A stretch of DNA of 64,000 bases from JAIXWP01 sp965247015. GTDB taxonomy: Bacteria > Bacteroidota > Bacteroidia > Flavobacteriales_D > Sanyastnellaceae. The notes beneath the pieces are model-generated. The model was not told the DNA's origin. It saw nothing but the letters and a program-made list of their open reading frames with translations, and ran no database searches. Within the stretch, counting starts at the first letter, position 1; every line of letters begins with the position of its first letter. Location: NCBI GenBank assembly GCA_965247015.1, contig CBDFGG010000004.1, forward strand, positions 1,302,001 to 1,366,000, read 5' to 3'. The position numbers and the translations under genes were made by a program. Shown here one piece after another: positions 1-11,100 of this stretch.

Positions 1-3000
1 CGTTGTCAAGCAGAGGTAATCCAGCATTGGTGGGTGCTGTGGTTTGGAATGAAAGTGCAAACGTGCCAGTCGTTGATGTGTTGAATTGAATAGATGTAAG
101 TTGTGGGTCGACCTCATTTCCTACAGGAAATAGAAGAGGTTGATTCACGCCATTTACCCAGCGCTGGAAGACTCCTGTGGCATGTCCGTTTACATGAGTA
201 AGGGTTCCAAGTTGAGTGGTGTTTACACCTAACGTCAGCGTATCCGTCGGGTTTGTAATGACTCCATCCGAAAGAGTAAGGTTTCCTGCTACCGAAGTAT
301 TGCTTGCTAGTGTTATTCCTTGCGCATTATTTATTTCTAAATTGTAGAACACCTCATTGTCGGAAGAAGTGATGGATTGATTAGTGCTTCCCTCAAGGAT
401 TACATTACCATTTCCTTCCAAGAAATTAGCGTTGCTAGTGTTGATCCAATTACCTAGAAGGCTTACGGTGCCATCGGTAGCGACGGTGCCGTCATCCATA
501 TTTAAAACACCATTTGTTGCAATTGTTAGATCACCATGTATGGTGATATGATTTGAGTTATTCGCTTGAAGAATAAGTTCTTTTTCTACAATGGTCATAT
601 CTGCGCATGAAGCCTCATTGTTGAATAGAGAAGCATTTGGCGCGGTGATATCTACTTTACAATTATTATTCAAGCCAGCAACATTTTCAATAATCACATT
701 GATCGTGCTATCCGGCACCGTCTTGGTGTCCCAGTTGGCACAGTCGAACCAGTCTTCATTTTTCGAACCGAGCCAGCGACCTGCAATTTCAGTTGGTGCA
801 GCCAAAGGAAGCACGATGCATTCGTTGTAATAATCGAAGGCAATGCCGGCATTATCATAATCTCCGTTTGTAGCGTAGCCCAGCCAATTTGATGCATCGT
901 TGATTCTTGTAATCCACCCCAGTCGTGTTGTTTCGGTCATTGGACCTACATATTTTGACTTGCTGTTATTAGGTAAATTATCAAGCGTAGTGGTGAAGCA
1001 CTCTGTTCTTGGGATGAGTCGAGAGCCTGCTGTGGTCCACGTTGGAGAGGTGCTTCCAATATTATCTTTCCATTCAATACCCGACCAACCATACAATGGG
1101 TTTCCGTTATACGTGGCGTTTTGTGCACCAACCGGGTTCGTCCAATTTCCGCCTTGCATGATCCACACCTGATCGGATGAATTGAGGTCGAAAGTAGTGG
1201 CACCCGCACCAATGACATCGGCGTTGATCGTCCAGTTCGCGTTATCAAACGCACCGCAAAGAATGATTTCATAACGAGGCTCAGACGAGAATGGTCCGTT
1301 GACACAAATCACAGTACCTGCAGGAATAGTCGGGGCACCAATGTTTCTGGTAAAGCTTGCTACCCCTTCTGTATCACCCCAGCGTTCAGCAACTGCACGT
1401 TCGTATCCGTTATCTGTGATGTAAAAAGATGTTCCTTCGGTGATTTCTTTGAATGACACAAAGCAAATTTCATCTGTTGAACCAGATCCAAGTACCTGAG
1501 TGTTGACAGCTAAAATAGCAAGATCGCCTGGAGCGAATTCTGTAACGGTTGTTGGAACGGTGCAAACCTCTAAACCGAATGACCATTCGGTTCCTTTTCG
1601 AACATATACTTTGAAGCAATATTGCACTCCGTTAGTGAGGCCTGAAACAAGAACATTATTGCCCGTTCCTTTGTAGACGACCTGATTATTTGAAGTGTAA
1701 ATATTGTTAGCGATGTAAGCGGAGCCATCTCCAGTAGGGCTGAAAGAAACTGCTCCTTGATTGGCAACAACGAGTATTTCATCAAAGCATTGAAGGGCAG
1801 GATTGGTCCAACCAATGTTTACTGCTTCGTTCCCAGGAGTGGCATTCAGCGTTGTGATTTCAGAAACGCCAATCAATTGCGAAACGGTAGCTCCCGTGGA
1901 CCAATTGCTTACTAATGCATCGGTATATGTGTATGCTGAGAAATGATAAAGTGTGTTTGACAGTAATCCTGATACAGTAACTGAAGTTCCTGTGCCATCA
2001 TAAATTAATCTTCCGCGTGCGCCGTAATCAGCAGCAAGCGTATAGTCTGCGTTAGCTCCGGTGAAGGTGCTTGGTGTTTGAACCCCAGGCCCGGAGGAAG
2101 GTGTAAGAGGTCGAGCAAAGATTTTCACACCTGCATTATTTCCTAAACCGAACGACCATTCGAGTTGATGTGTGGAGTTGGTTGTGCAGTTTTCGGATAA
2201 ACTAACATTGGAAGGTCGAGTGAAAGAGGAGCCTGTAACACTAGCGCTACTGTATCTTTCTCTTCCCACTCCGCAGTTGAATTCTATGATCGTAAAATAA
2301 TATTGTACACCGGGAGTAAGGCCTGTTATGGGTGTGCTATTGGCGTTACCTACATAAACAACTTGAGCGTCACCTAGGGCGGGAGCTATCGAGAAATCAT
2401 TATCGAATAAGTAGGAAGTATTATCTATTGGGTTTGAAGTTGGCGCTGCGCCTTGTCTGCAAAGGATGAGGGCTTGGCTACCGTTGCCACTCGTCCACGA
2501 TAAGTCAACTGTGGTTTCCGTGATGTTAGTAAAGACCAAGTTTGAGGCCGCGGCAGTTGGTGCAGGACATGAGGTAGTAACTTCGACGACATTTGAATTT
2601 GCACTAGTGCCGCAACCATTGGTGGAGCGGATTCTATAGTAATACGTAGTTTCCTCATTTAGGCCCACTACATTCAATGGACTTGCAGTGACTGCTAGGT
2701 TTTCATAGCCCGGTACAAAAGAAGAGCCGTTGCCAGCTAACTGAAGATTGTCGATTAACCAGCGTTCATTACTTGTATTATTCAATATGGTGATGCGAAT
2801 GCGTAGTCCATTTGTTGAAGGGATGTTGGTAATGGTAACGTCACTGTAGCCGTCAGTAGTTCTACTTCCGCCGCCAGAAGGTTGAAAAATGATGGGCGAG
2901 TTATCTCCATCATACGCAGTGGTTGCGTCGCCCGTTGCTGCATAAGACCAGTAGGCATTTCCATTACCCAATACTTCTAGGGTATTGTAGTAATTGGTTC

Positions 3001-4993
3001 CTCCATCAGTACTTATTTCTACAGAAATAAAATCGCCTGCATCGGCACCATTGCCGGTTGACCCAATAGAGAAGGATGCAAGATCAAAGGTCAATGAAAT
3101 ATTGTTGTAGGCAGAAGCATCGATAGTGTTGGATGTAATGATAACCTCACCATTTGATTTGCCGAATGAATTAGATCCTTCGGTTGTAAAAGGAGAAGAA
3201 GCTGGTCTATCTCCGGTAGCGGAATTGCCGCTGTAGTAGGCTCCAGTGCCTGAAGTGATATTGAAGTTAGACAAACTACCATTGAAGCCTTCTGTGAAGA
3301 AGGTGCCACCTATTGAAAACGTAGGAGACGTGGCTACATCGATGAAGTAGGTCTCGCCCGGGTTGGTACTCCAATTGGCAAGAAAAGAATCGTTGGTAAC
3401 GTTTGTTAGTTGAAGTGAAGTGCCTGAATTGGCTACTGGCACAGCTGGTGCAGGAAGTATGGAAATGCTAATGTTGTCGGTAGCTGTTCCACAGTTTGGA
3501 CTATTCGCCGTAAGGGTCAGTACAATGTTTCCAGACGCGGCTATTGAAGGAGTGTAAGTTGTTAGTTGAGGCGTTGTTCCACTGTTCGATTGAAATGTTC
3601 CTCCCGCACCTCCATCGCTCCATGTTGCTGAAGTTGCTGAACCCCCGAAACTCCCGCCAAGCGGCGCTGTTGGAGTGCCTGCGCAAATAGAAGGAACGCC
3701 AGATCCCGCATCTGCTGTTGGGGTAGGAATGATGGTGATATAGTTAGTTTTCGTTTCGGTATTTGAGCCACCATCGGTAATGGTAAGCGAAACCGTGGCG
3801 TTGCCTGCTGTATTGTATGTAACAGAATGAGGGCCCTCACCTATGGCTGTCGCAGGACTTGCGCCATTTCCAAAGTTCCATGCATAAGTGGTATTGGTTG
3901 TTGTGTTTAAGCTTGTATTGGTAAAAGTAACAGCAAAGCCTTGACACACCGACGTTTCAGAGGCGCTGAAATCAGCATCGATGCCACAACCTTGTAAAGT
4001 AATTGGAAGTGTTTGTGTTGTTCCCACACATCCGTTTGAGGTTGTTTCAGTTACAGAAATATTTCCGTCAAGATTGCTGAAAGAAACCGAAACCGAATGA
4101 TTGTTCGGTCCTGTCGCGCCTGAATTTATTGATGCTCCAGAAGGCACGGACCAAGCATAAGAACTTCCAGTGGTAAGTGTTACGCTGTATGTTTGATTTG
4201 TTGCAAAACATGATGGTGTGGCATTGCCAGATATCGCAGAAGTATTTGCGGCTGCATATGCAGAAATAGTGGTAGACACTTCTTGCGGAGTGCCACAAGT
4301 GCCCGTGACGCGCGCATAGTAAGTTCCAGCACCCACATTGTTTAGTGACAAGCCTGTACCCAAAAGACCCACTCCTCCTGGCGATGAATACCAATTTACA
4401 ACGGCAGCCGTTCCTACAACACCAACAGCGCTGAGGTTGACAGTGGCGCTTGGACAAACACCAGGAGCTGTAGAGCTAATGCTCGATATGCCAACGTTTG
4501 TGCACCCGTTGGTAACTGAAAAATCATCTAAGTATATTTCATTTCCTCCGGCTGTTCTTGTGTGCAATACTCGAATGTAGATATTGGAAAGCGATGAAAA
4601 GGTATATGTAAAAGCTTGGTACGTTGTAGTAAATGAAGAAACGGTTCCCACGGTGGTCCATGGACCAGAAGTACTGGATGAATACGCTACAGTGAAGGAA
4701 GGAGCCGTAGGAGCAGTTCCGCTTCGACGATACCAAAAAGTCACTGTTCCTGGTGAGGCAATCAACGGAGTGATGATCGCATCGTTGTTTGCGTTGAAGG
4801 TTGCGCAGCGTGTGCCTGTTCGAGGATTGTTTGTACCGTGTGTTACGGATGTGTATGTCCAGTTCGTAGCTGGTACTGTTGTGCTTTCGAAGCCTTCAGT
4901 AAGTTGAGCGAAAGAATTTTTTACAGAAAAAAAAAGCGTGAAGCATAACACCACTCCGCGCAAAACGTGGTTGAATTGAAGACTAGGGATCAT
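1..4993 (-). CDS. Giant secreted multidomain surface protein, C-terminus beyond window
   Basis: An open frame runs from an ATG at 4991-4993 to base 1 without a stop, giving 1,664 codons with the C-terminus outside the window. Residues 1-30 are a Sec signal peptide (hydrophobic VVLCFTLFF, ending NSFAQ). Next come a jelly-roll-like module with EIYLDDFSV (about 32-165), Ig-like segments, a PKD domain (about 336-425, with YAWNFGNG), a second jelly-roll module, fibronectin III-like repeats (about 800-1150), a module with ITDNGY and PAGTVICVNG (about 1150-1350) and a DWFDCANWDT stretch near 1415. This architecture is typical of T9SS cargo in Bacteroidota, but the sorting domain that would prove it is not visible. 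A TAGCTTTG box 19 bases upstream supports the start. A terminator separates it from the 3,693-residue gene behind it. No enzymatic domain was recognised; an adhesin or matrix role is inference. Confidence 0.9.
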   Translation of the reverse strand, partial: MIPSLQFNHVLRGVVLCFTLFFSVKNSFAQLTEGFESTTVPATNWTYTSVTHGTNNPRTGTRCATFNANNDAIITPLIASPGTVTFWYRRSGTAPTAPSFTVAYSSSTSGPWTTVGTVSSFTTTYQAFTYTFSSLSNIYIRVLHTRTAGGNEIYLDDFSVTNGCTNVGISSISSTAPGVCPSATVNLSAVGVVGTAAVVNWYSSPGGVGLLGTGLSLNNVGAGTYYARVTGTCGTPQEVSTTISAYAAANTSAISGNATPSCFATNQTYSVTLTTGSSYAWSVPSGASINSGATGPNNHSVSVSFSNLDGNISVTETTSNGCVGTTQTLPITLQGCGIDADFSASETSVCQGFAVTFTNTSLNTTTNTTYAWNFGNGASPATAIGEGPHSVTYNTAGNATVSLTITDGGSNTETKTNYITIIPTPTADAGSGVPSICAGTPTAPLGGSFGGSATSATWSDGGAGGTFQSNSGTTPQLTTYTPSIAASGNIVLTLTANSPNCGTATDNISISILPAPAVPVANSGTSLQLTNVTNDSFLANWSTNPGETYFIDVATSPTFSIGGTFFTEGFNGSLSNFNITSGTGAYYSGNSATGDRPASSPFTTEGSNSFGKSNGEVIITSNTIDASAYNNISLTFDLASFSIGSTGNGADAGDFISVEISTDGGTNYYNTLEVLGNGNAYWSYAATGDATTAYDGDNSPIIFQPSGGGSRTTDGYSDVTITNIPSTNGLRIRITILNNTSNERWLIDNLQLAGNGSSFVPGYENLAVTASPLNVVGLNEETTYYYRIRSTNGCGTSANSNVVEVTTSCPAPTAAASNLVFTNITETTVDLSWTSGNGSQALILCRQGAAPTSNPIDNTSYLFDNDFSIAPALGDAQVVYVGNANSTPITGLTPGVQYYFTIIEFNCGVGRERYSSASVTGSSFTRPSNVSLSENCTTNSTHQLEWSFGLGNNAGVKIFARPLTPSSGPGVQTPSTFTGANADYTLAADYGARGRLIYDGTGTSVTVSGLLSNTLYHFSAYTYTDALVSNWSTGATVSQLIGVSEITTLNATPGNEAVNIGWTNPALQCFDEILVVANQGAVSFSPTGDGSAYIANNIYTSNNQVVYKGTGNNVLVSGLTNGVQYCFKVYVRKGTEWSFGLEVCTVPTTVTEFAPGDLAILAVNTQVLGSGSTDEICFVSFKEITEGTSFYITDNGYERAVAERWGDTEGVASFTRNIGAPTIPAGTVICVNGPFSSEPRYEIILCGAFDNANWTINADVIGAGATTFDLNSSDQVWIMQGGNWTNPVGAQNATYNGNPLYGWSGIEWKDNIGSTSPTWTTAGSRLIPRTECFTTTLDNLPNNSKSKYVGPMTETTRLGWITRINDASNWLGYATNGDYDNAGIAFDYYNECIVLPLAAPTEIAGRWLGSKNEDWFDCANWDTKTVPDSTINVIIENVAGLNNNCKVDITAPNASLFNNEASCADMTIVEKELILQANNSNHITIHGDLTIATNGVLNMDDGTVATDGTVSLLGNWINTSNANFLEGNGNVILEGSTNQSITSSDNEVFYNLEINNAQGITLASNTSVAGNLTLSDGVITNPTDTLTLGVNTTQLGTLTHVNGHATGVFQRWVNGVNQPLLFPVGNEVDPQLTSIQFNTSTTGTFALSFQTTAPTNAGLPLLDN

Positions 4994-5012
4994 CACTAGG
5001 TAATTTGGAAAA

Positions 5013-5020
5013 CAAAGCTA
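5013..5020 (-). promoter_or_regulatory. -7 box TAGCTTTG for the partial surface protein
   Basis: The minus strand reads TAGCTTTG, an exact match to the Bacteroidota -7 consensus TAnnTTTG, ending 19 bases before the ATG at 4993. No clear TTG -33 element is seen at the usual 17-23 base spacing. Confidence 0.5.
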
Positions 5021-5095
5021 GGCCCGCTAATTCCTGCCTATGTTAAATCCCAGAAGGCTAACGTTCATTTAATCATTAGGGAACGTCATGGATAC

Positions 5096-5128
5096 AAAAA
5101 AGCCCCTTTCAATCGAAAGGGGCTTTTA
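5096..5128 (-). terminator. Rho-independent terminator after the 3,693-residue gene
   Basis: A 10-bp perfect stem (AGCCCCTTTC / GAAAGGGGCT) has a four-base loop and is followed on the minus strand by a T-run. It lies 20 bases past the stop at 5148 and isolates the two giant genes transcriptionally. Confidence 0.9.
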
Positions 5129-5147
5129 ATTTTTTATTTAAAAACAA

Positions 5148-8100
5148 CTAGTTCTGTACTACCAGTTTTTCTGTTGTCTTGAGATTATCAGGAGTAATCC
5201 ACTCGATCATGTATAGACCAGCGCCGAGGCGTTGTTCGAAGACAATCACATGATTGAATGCACCTTGTTCTCTGTAAATTTTATCTGTGAAAACAATTTT
5301 ACCAAGCGCATCAGTGATGCGGATTTGATAAGATCCTTCGATGGTTGAAGTACCCACAATCGTTACAGCATCGCCGTTTGTAGGATTTGGGAAAATGGAG
5401 AAGTCCATATCCATTCCTTCTGTAACAAGCGAACGCTCTGCGTATTGTTGATTGACAACGATTGGTTCTTTCACGGACTGTGCCGCGCCAATCACTCTGA
5501 TACAGCTTGGAGTAGTGCTCCATGCACCAGGAACATTGCCCGCGAAAATTGGACGAATACGCACGCTATACTGTCCACCTGGTACAACACCAGGGATCCA
5601 AGAAATTCTCCAGAATCGGTCTGCCGCTCCGCGGAACGCAGTGACAGGTAGTCCTGGGTTTGGCAATACCTCTGTGAATTCCCACTCATAGTCGATGATT
5701 TGACCACAGATGTTAGGTTCTGCACGAATGATTGCATTCAGTGATTTTGCATTTGGACAACTATCTATAGCTCTCACATAAATGTTAGGTTGTGGAGCTG
5801 TTGTAAATGTGCAAGAACTCAAACCAGGTACTGTAATATTCTCCATTACACCTAGTCCGTTTGGTAATGCATAAACTGCATCAACAGAAACTGTGACTGT
5901 CATACCATAAGTAAGACCCGGCACAGATGCAAGCGGAAGTAGTGTGTTTCCAGAACCCGCTACAGTAGCGGCATACGGACCGTTTACCACAGTGCTACCG
6001 AAGTGATAGATGTATTGATTGGCGTTTGTAAATGTTGCTTTGAACGCAGCACACAATGATGGGCTTGGTGTCGCAAGGTCGCATGAAGAACCAAACAAAC
6101 GTTGAACACAGAATGAGAATGGTCCACCAACTCCTTGAGCGCTGTTGAAGTTTCTAATGGCTAGGTAATACGTATTTCCAGGAATCAAACCAGAGAAATT
6201 CATGCGCTCGTTTCCAATTCCAGATTGTGCATTCTCTACGTCCATTAATACTCCTGCGTCCGTTTGTAGTTCTACAAGAATATTATTTACGCTTGAGTTC
6301 ACGATAATGCTCACACCGTTTGAAGTCGCAGTGAAGTAATACCAAACGTCTTGACCAGTGACACAAGTCGATTGTGCTTCTGCAGATACGGTTGCGCCCA
6401 ATAACGAACCCGTGTTGTTAGAACATTGGCCGAAATTATTTGGGAAAACGATCAACGCGGTGAAGCGGTTGTCGTTGATTGGCCCACCACAACCTTCGTC
6501 TATTTGTGTATCACAGTCGTTATCGATGCCATCACAAATCTCGGTTGCGTTTGGTCTTGCGGCAGCGCTGTTATCATTACAGTCTGTATTATTCAGAACG
6601 TAGCCAAGCGGAGGAAGAGCGCATGTAGTCACGAATACCGCCGGGTTACCGAAAGTATCTCCATCTAAGTCTTGATAGTATGTAATGGTTGCATAACCTT
6701 CGTTAATGAAGCCATCACAATTGTCATCTTCAGGAGAGCAAATCTCATCAGCTCCAGGATTTACATCTTCATTGGTGTCATTACAATCAAAGTCAGGTTG
6801 TCCGTCAAAGTTGAGATCTCCAACTGGTGCTGGGACATAACCAACAGGCTGTACGCATGTGGAGATTGTTACACTTTGATTTCCGAAACCGTCGCCGTCT
6901 AAGTCTTGGTAGAATGTCTCATTTGGTTGCGTGGTGATCACGGCAGATCCTGAAAGATCACCAGCGTTTGCACTACAGTTTGCATCAACAAGTGTTGCAA
7001 TAGTGTACGTGGTAGTGCTAGAAGGAGAAACACTTACAACGATGGTTGGCGCGGTGCCGCTAAACGTTTGACCTGTGCTCAATGTTCCAGAAATAGTTCC
7101 AGTTCCTGTAACAGTCAAGGTTAGGTTGGTTGGGCTGCTTGCACAAATAGTTGCAGTTCCACTAATAGAACCTGTCGGTCTAGGATTTACTGTAATGTTT
7201 GTAGAACCAGCATTAGAGCAACCTGCAGCGTTAGTAACGGTTGCAGTGTACGTTTGATTACTTGTTGGGGATGCTGTCACTGTTGCGCCAGTTGTAGCAC
7301 TCAGTCCAGTAGATGGTGACCAAACATAGCTTGCAGGCTCAGTGTAGAATACGGTAATACTCCAGTTATCAAGTGTTCCTGTATCAAGGTTTGCATCATC
7401 TCTTAAACTTAGAACGTAGTTACCATTCGCTGTACCATAAAGTGATGTCCAAACAGTAACGTTTGAAGTTTGACCAGTAGCTGCTGAGACTCCATTAGCA
7501 GCGGTTGCAGCGAAGGTGCCTGTGTATGGAGAAGCACTTGTGCTCAATTGGTTTACACCAGCAGAACTTATAACGGTATTAGTGAAGTTATCTCCGCCAT
7601 CAGCGTTGCTATTAATCAAGTTAAGTACATTGTTGTTTGGAGCGCGTAAGTTCATTACAACATCACCAGGGAATGAGTGAGTGATATTTAAAGTCACCGC
7701 CATACCTGTTACAGTAGCACCGGCTGGAATTCCACTTACTGTTATAGTATTTGTAGTTCCAGCAGCAGTGTTGTCAGGTATTGCTTGATTAATTGTACCA
7801 GAAGAAACCGTAGTTGATGTTGTAGTAACACCACCAGATGCTGTTAAAATTTGAGAGCCTCCGTCGCAAACACTTGCGGAAGCAGGCGTTACAACTACTG
7901 CAGCGGGTGTTGCATTCACAAGAACTGAAACACTAGCTTGAGTCGAAGAACAGCCGTTTGCTGTTGCTACAAATGTGTAAGTCCCAGTAGCAGCAACTGT
8001 TGCAGAAGATATAGAAGGATTTTGATCCGTTGATGCAAAGCTATTTGGACCAGTCCAAACAAAGCTAGTTCCGATATCAGTAGAGCCTGTGAGGTTTAGT

Positions 8101-11100
8101 GTTTGACCAGCGCATATAGGACCATTAGAGCTTGCAGATGCTGTCGGAATAGCGCGATAATCAATCATTATAACATTCGACACATCTGTATTTGTGCTGA
8201 ACGAACAAGTGATTGAAAGTCTGAAGTAGCCATCTGCGGTGAGTACTGGTATAGTTAATAAATCAGGATTTGTTGCGCCTGAAATTGGAGACCATCCCGT
8301 TGAACCATCAGCAGAATATTCCCACTGATAAGTGATGCCTGTATATGGCAAAGTATATCCTGTGCTGCTGATGGTGGTGGTAGCACTTCCGCATACGAAT
8401 GCCGCAGCAGAAGTAATGGTACCCGCATCCACTAGATCGCAGTTTGGAACAATAAATTCATCCGCACCAACATCATATGGATTTGTACGCGTGTCGCAAT
8501 CGATATCTGATGTTAATGATAGATTGGTAGCGATGCCATTCAATAAGAAGTTTGTTCCAACATTCACATCAATGTGAAGATCTGTATTGCTAACGAAAGT
8601 AACAAGACCAACAGTGGAGTTAGCGTCTTCTGCAATAGTGGCTTGCCATGCAGGAAGTGTTGCTGATGTTAGCAATCCTCCAGATGTAAGACCACTGTAA
8701 CCTCCAATGAATGTGTTTGTTCCGTTGAGATAGAAACGATTGAAATTAAAGTTGAGCGCTGAGAATGGAGCCGTTCCACCAAAGCCAATAGCTATACAAG
8801 TGGTCTTTCCATTTGTATTGTTTATGGTGTTTGAGAAGATGTTATTTCTAACATTAACAACACCGGCAATATTAGAACCAGAGCTTACAGTTACACCGTG
8901 GTTTTTAGATTCAACAGAAGTCACACTACCAAACATGTGGATCGTGTTGTTATCAATGTTGAAGGTGTTACCAGCTTTGTTAGCAACATAAATATTGCTG
9001 CCAATTTGTGCAGTAGCTGTGCCTGAATAAAGAATTCCACCAATCATGTTGTTAATGATAGAAGTGGCGCTTGTTTCAGTTGAAGAACCAACAGCGATTC
9101 CACAGACCGGTGAAGAAGAAGAAACGATGTTGTTGATTATGTTTTCAGTAATCTGCGCATTGACTACTCCGTTTCCTGCATCAGCGGTTGTAGAGATTGT
9201 TTGAATTCCGGCCGCAATACCGATGAGGGAAGAGGTAGACCCACTAACGTTTGAAACTTTGTTAGCCCGAATAATCACCCCGTCTTCATATCCGACATAG
9301 ACTCCCGCTCTTCCGATAGCCGCAGAACCAGATCCCGTCATATCATTAAGTTGAATGATCGTTCCGGTGTTTTCATTTGTCGTGCTGCTTCCTTGAGAGA
9401 AAATACCAAATTGAACACTTTGAATGGAGTTATTTTCAAATCGATTATTATCATTATCAATACCCAATGAAGTGTTTGAAATAGTAGATGACCCAGAGCC
9501 GATACCAGCGAGAGTGGTAGTGCCTGAGTTACCCGAAATATTACAGTTTCTAATGGTGTTATTAGTAGCACCAGTATTAACAGAACCTGCTGACTGAAGC
9601 CAGATAACTGCGCTCGCAGTGCTGGTACTAGTGTTGCGTATCGTCAGATCACGTGTAGCTGTTTGCAATGGACATACGGTATTTGCAGTAGAGCCATTGC
9701 TACCATCAATGATGATGTAATCTGCTTGATCAATTCTTAAGATAGGGCCAACAATGGCACCGGAAATAATTGGGCTGGTGCCAGAAGCTGGCTTGATTGT
9801 CAAAGTATTGGTGCTGCTTTGATAAATGTTTGCATTGATTGCTAGCGTTGAAGAAACAGAGTATGAATTATCAATCAAACTAAATACTACAGGACCTCCG
9901 ATACAAGTGGTATTGTACGCATTGATAGCGTCTGCAAGTGTCGCATAGTTGCCAGTCGCACCAACAGTATAAGTTCCGGCCAGCGGAGTGACAACCGAAT
10001 AAACGTTCGGTGTGGTAGGATGAGTGCTAACCGTATTTACATCGGTAGCTACAAGTCCTGCTGATGGCACAGAAGCAATGTTAATTGGTGTTGCATCATC
10101 TTGTGCGATGATGTAATATGACACTGCGTCACCACCAGTAACACCGCCCATATCAGTCACATTGATAGTAAAGTCCCATACACTGTTTGTAGCAGTTCCT
10201 GAAACATAAGTACCCGCGTTGCTAAACCAAGTGCCTGCATTTTTACGATAATAAATACGAGGACGCAATGTGCTTGTAGCAAGCGTTGGAGAAGCATTGA
10301 GGCCAGTAGCGTCCGTGATAGTGACGTTGTTAATGGAGATGTTTCCAAAGTCACAAACAGGAGATGTAATGGGTGTGTATGAGAATGCAGGTGCAGTATT
10401 GTCGCCGCCTGGAGTGAAGTCGCCTTCATCGGCACCGGCATCAGGAGCGGTACCGCCACCATTAACTTGACCGCCTAGTGGATAGCCACCAGATGGTCGC
10501 GTGTTAAGTGCGTCATAGTCGTCTGTGATACCCGTGATTTCCGCACCAGCAGATTCCGCAGCGGATCCACCAACTGGATTGATATGTAAATCAACCAATG
10601 CTGCTGTTCCTGTTGGGTTGACAAAGTTTGGATTACCTACGCGGCTCAGAGCATCTGATGCTAACCAAGCTGCGCTATAGTTTGCAACGTTCGCGGTTCC
10701 ATTAAAAGCAAAGACTCCACCCGTACCACTATATAGGTAAACGTTGTTATTAGCTGTGAAGTTTGTGGTGTTGTTAAGGTTGATCGCATAGTGTGATCCT
10801 CCTGTGGTAGCATTCGATCTTACGTTGGCAAAAATATTAGAGCGAAGAGTTACAGTACTTGCAGCTGTTCTCAAGAAAGCAGAGGAAGTCTGTGCGCTTG
10901 AGGCAACACCCGTTCCGCCGATATAAATGGTATTGAAATAAGCTTCTAAAGAGCCTGCAGCGGCTTTTCTAATTCCTACAAAAGATGAAGGAGTGGTGAT
11001 GTCTGAGCCAGCTGCGTTGACTCCCAATCGAATGAAATTGTTTTTAACTATTACAGGTTGCGTACTAGAAAGGTCGATCCCGTTTATCAAACTAGTTACA

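Noticed and set aside
4068..4457. 129-codon ORF on the minus strand inside the partial giant gene
   Set aside because: It is in another frame of the continuous 1,664-codon reading frame and has an implausible Cys/Trp-rich composition.
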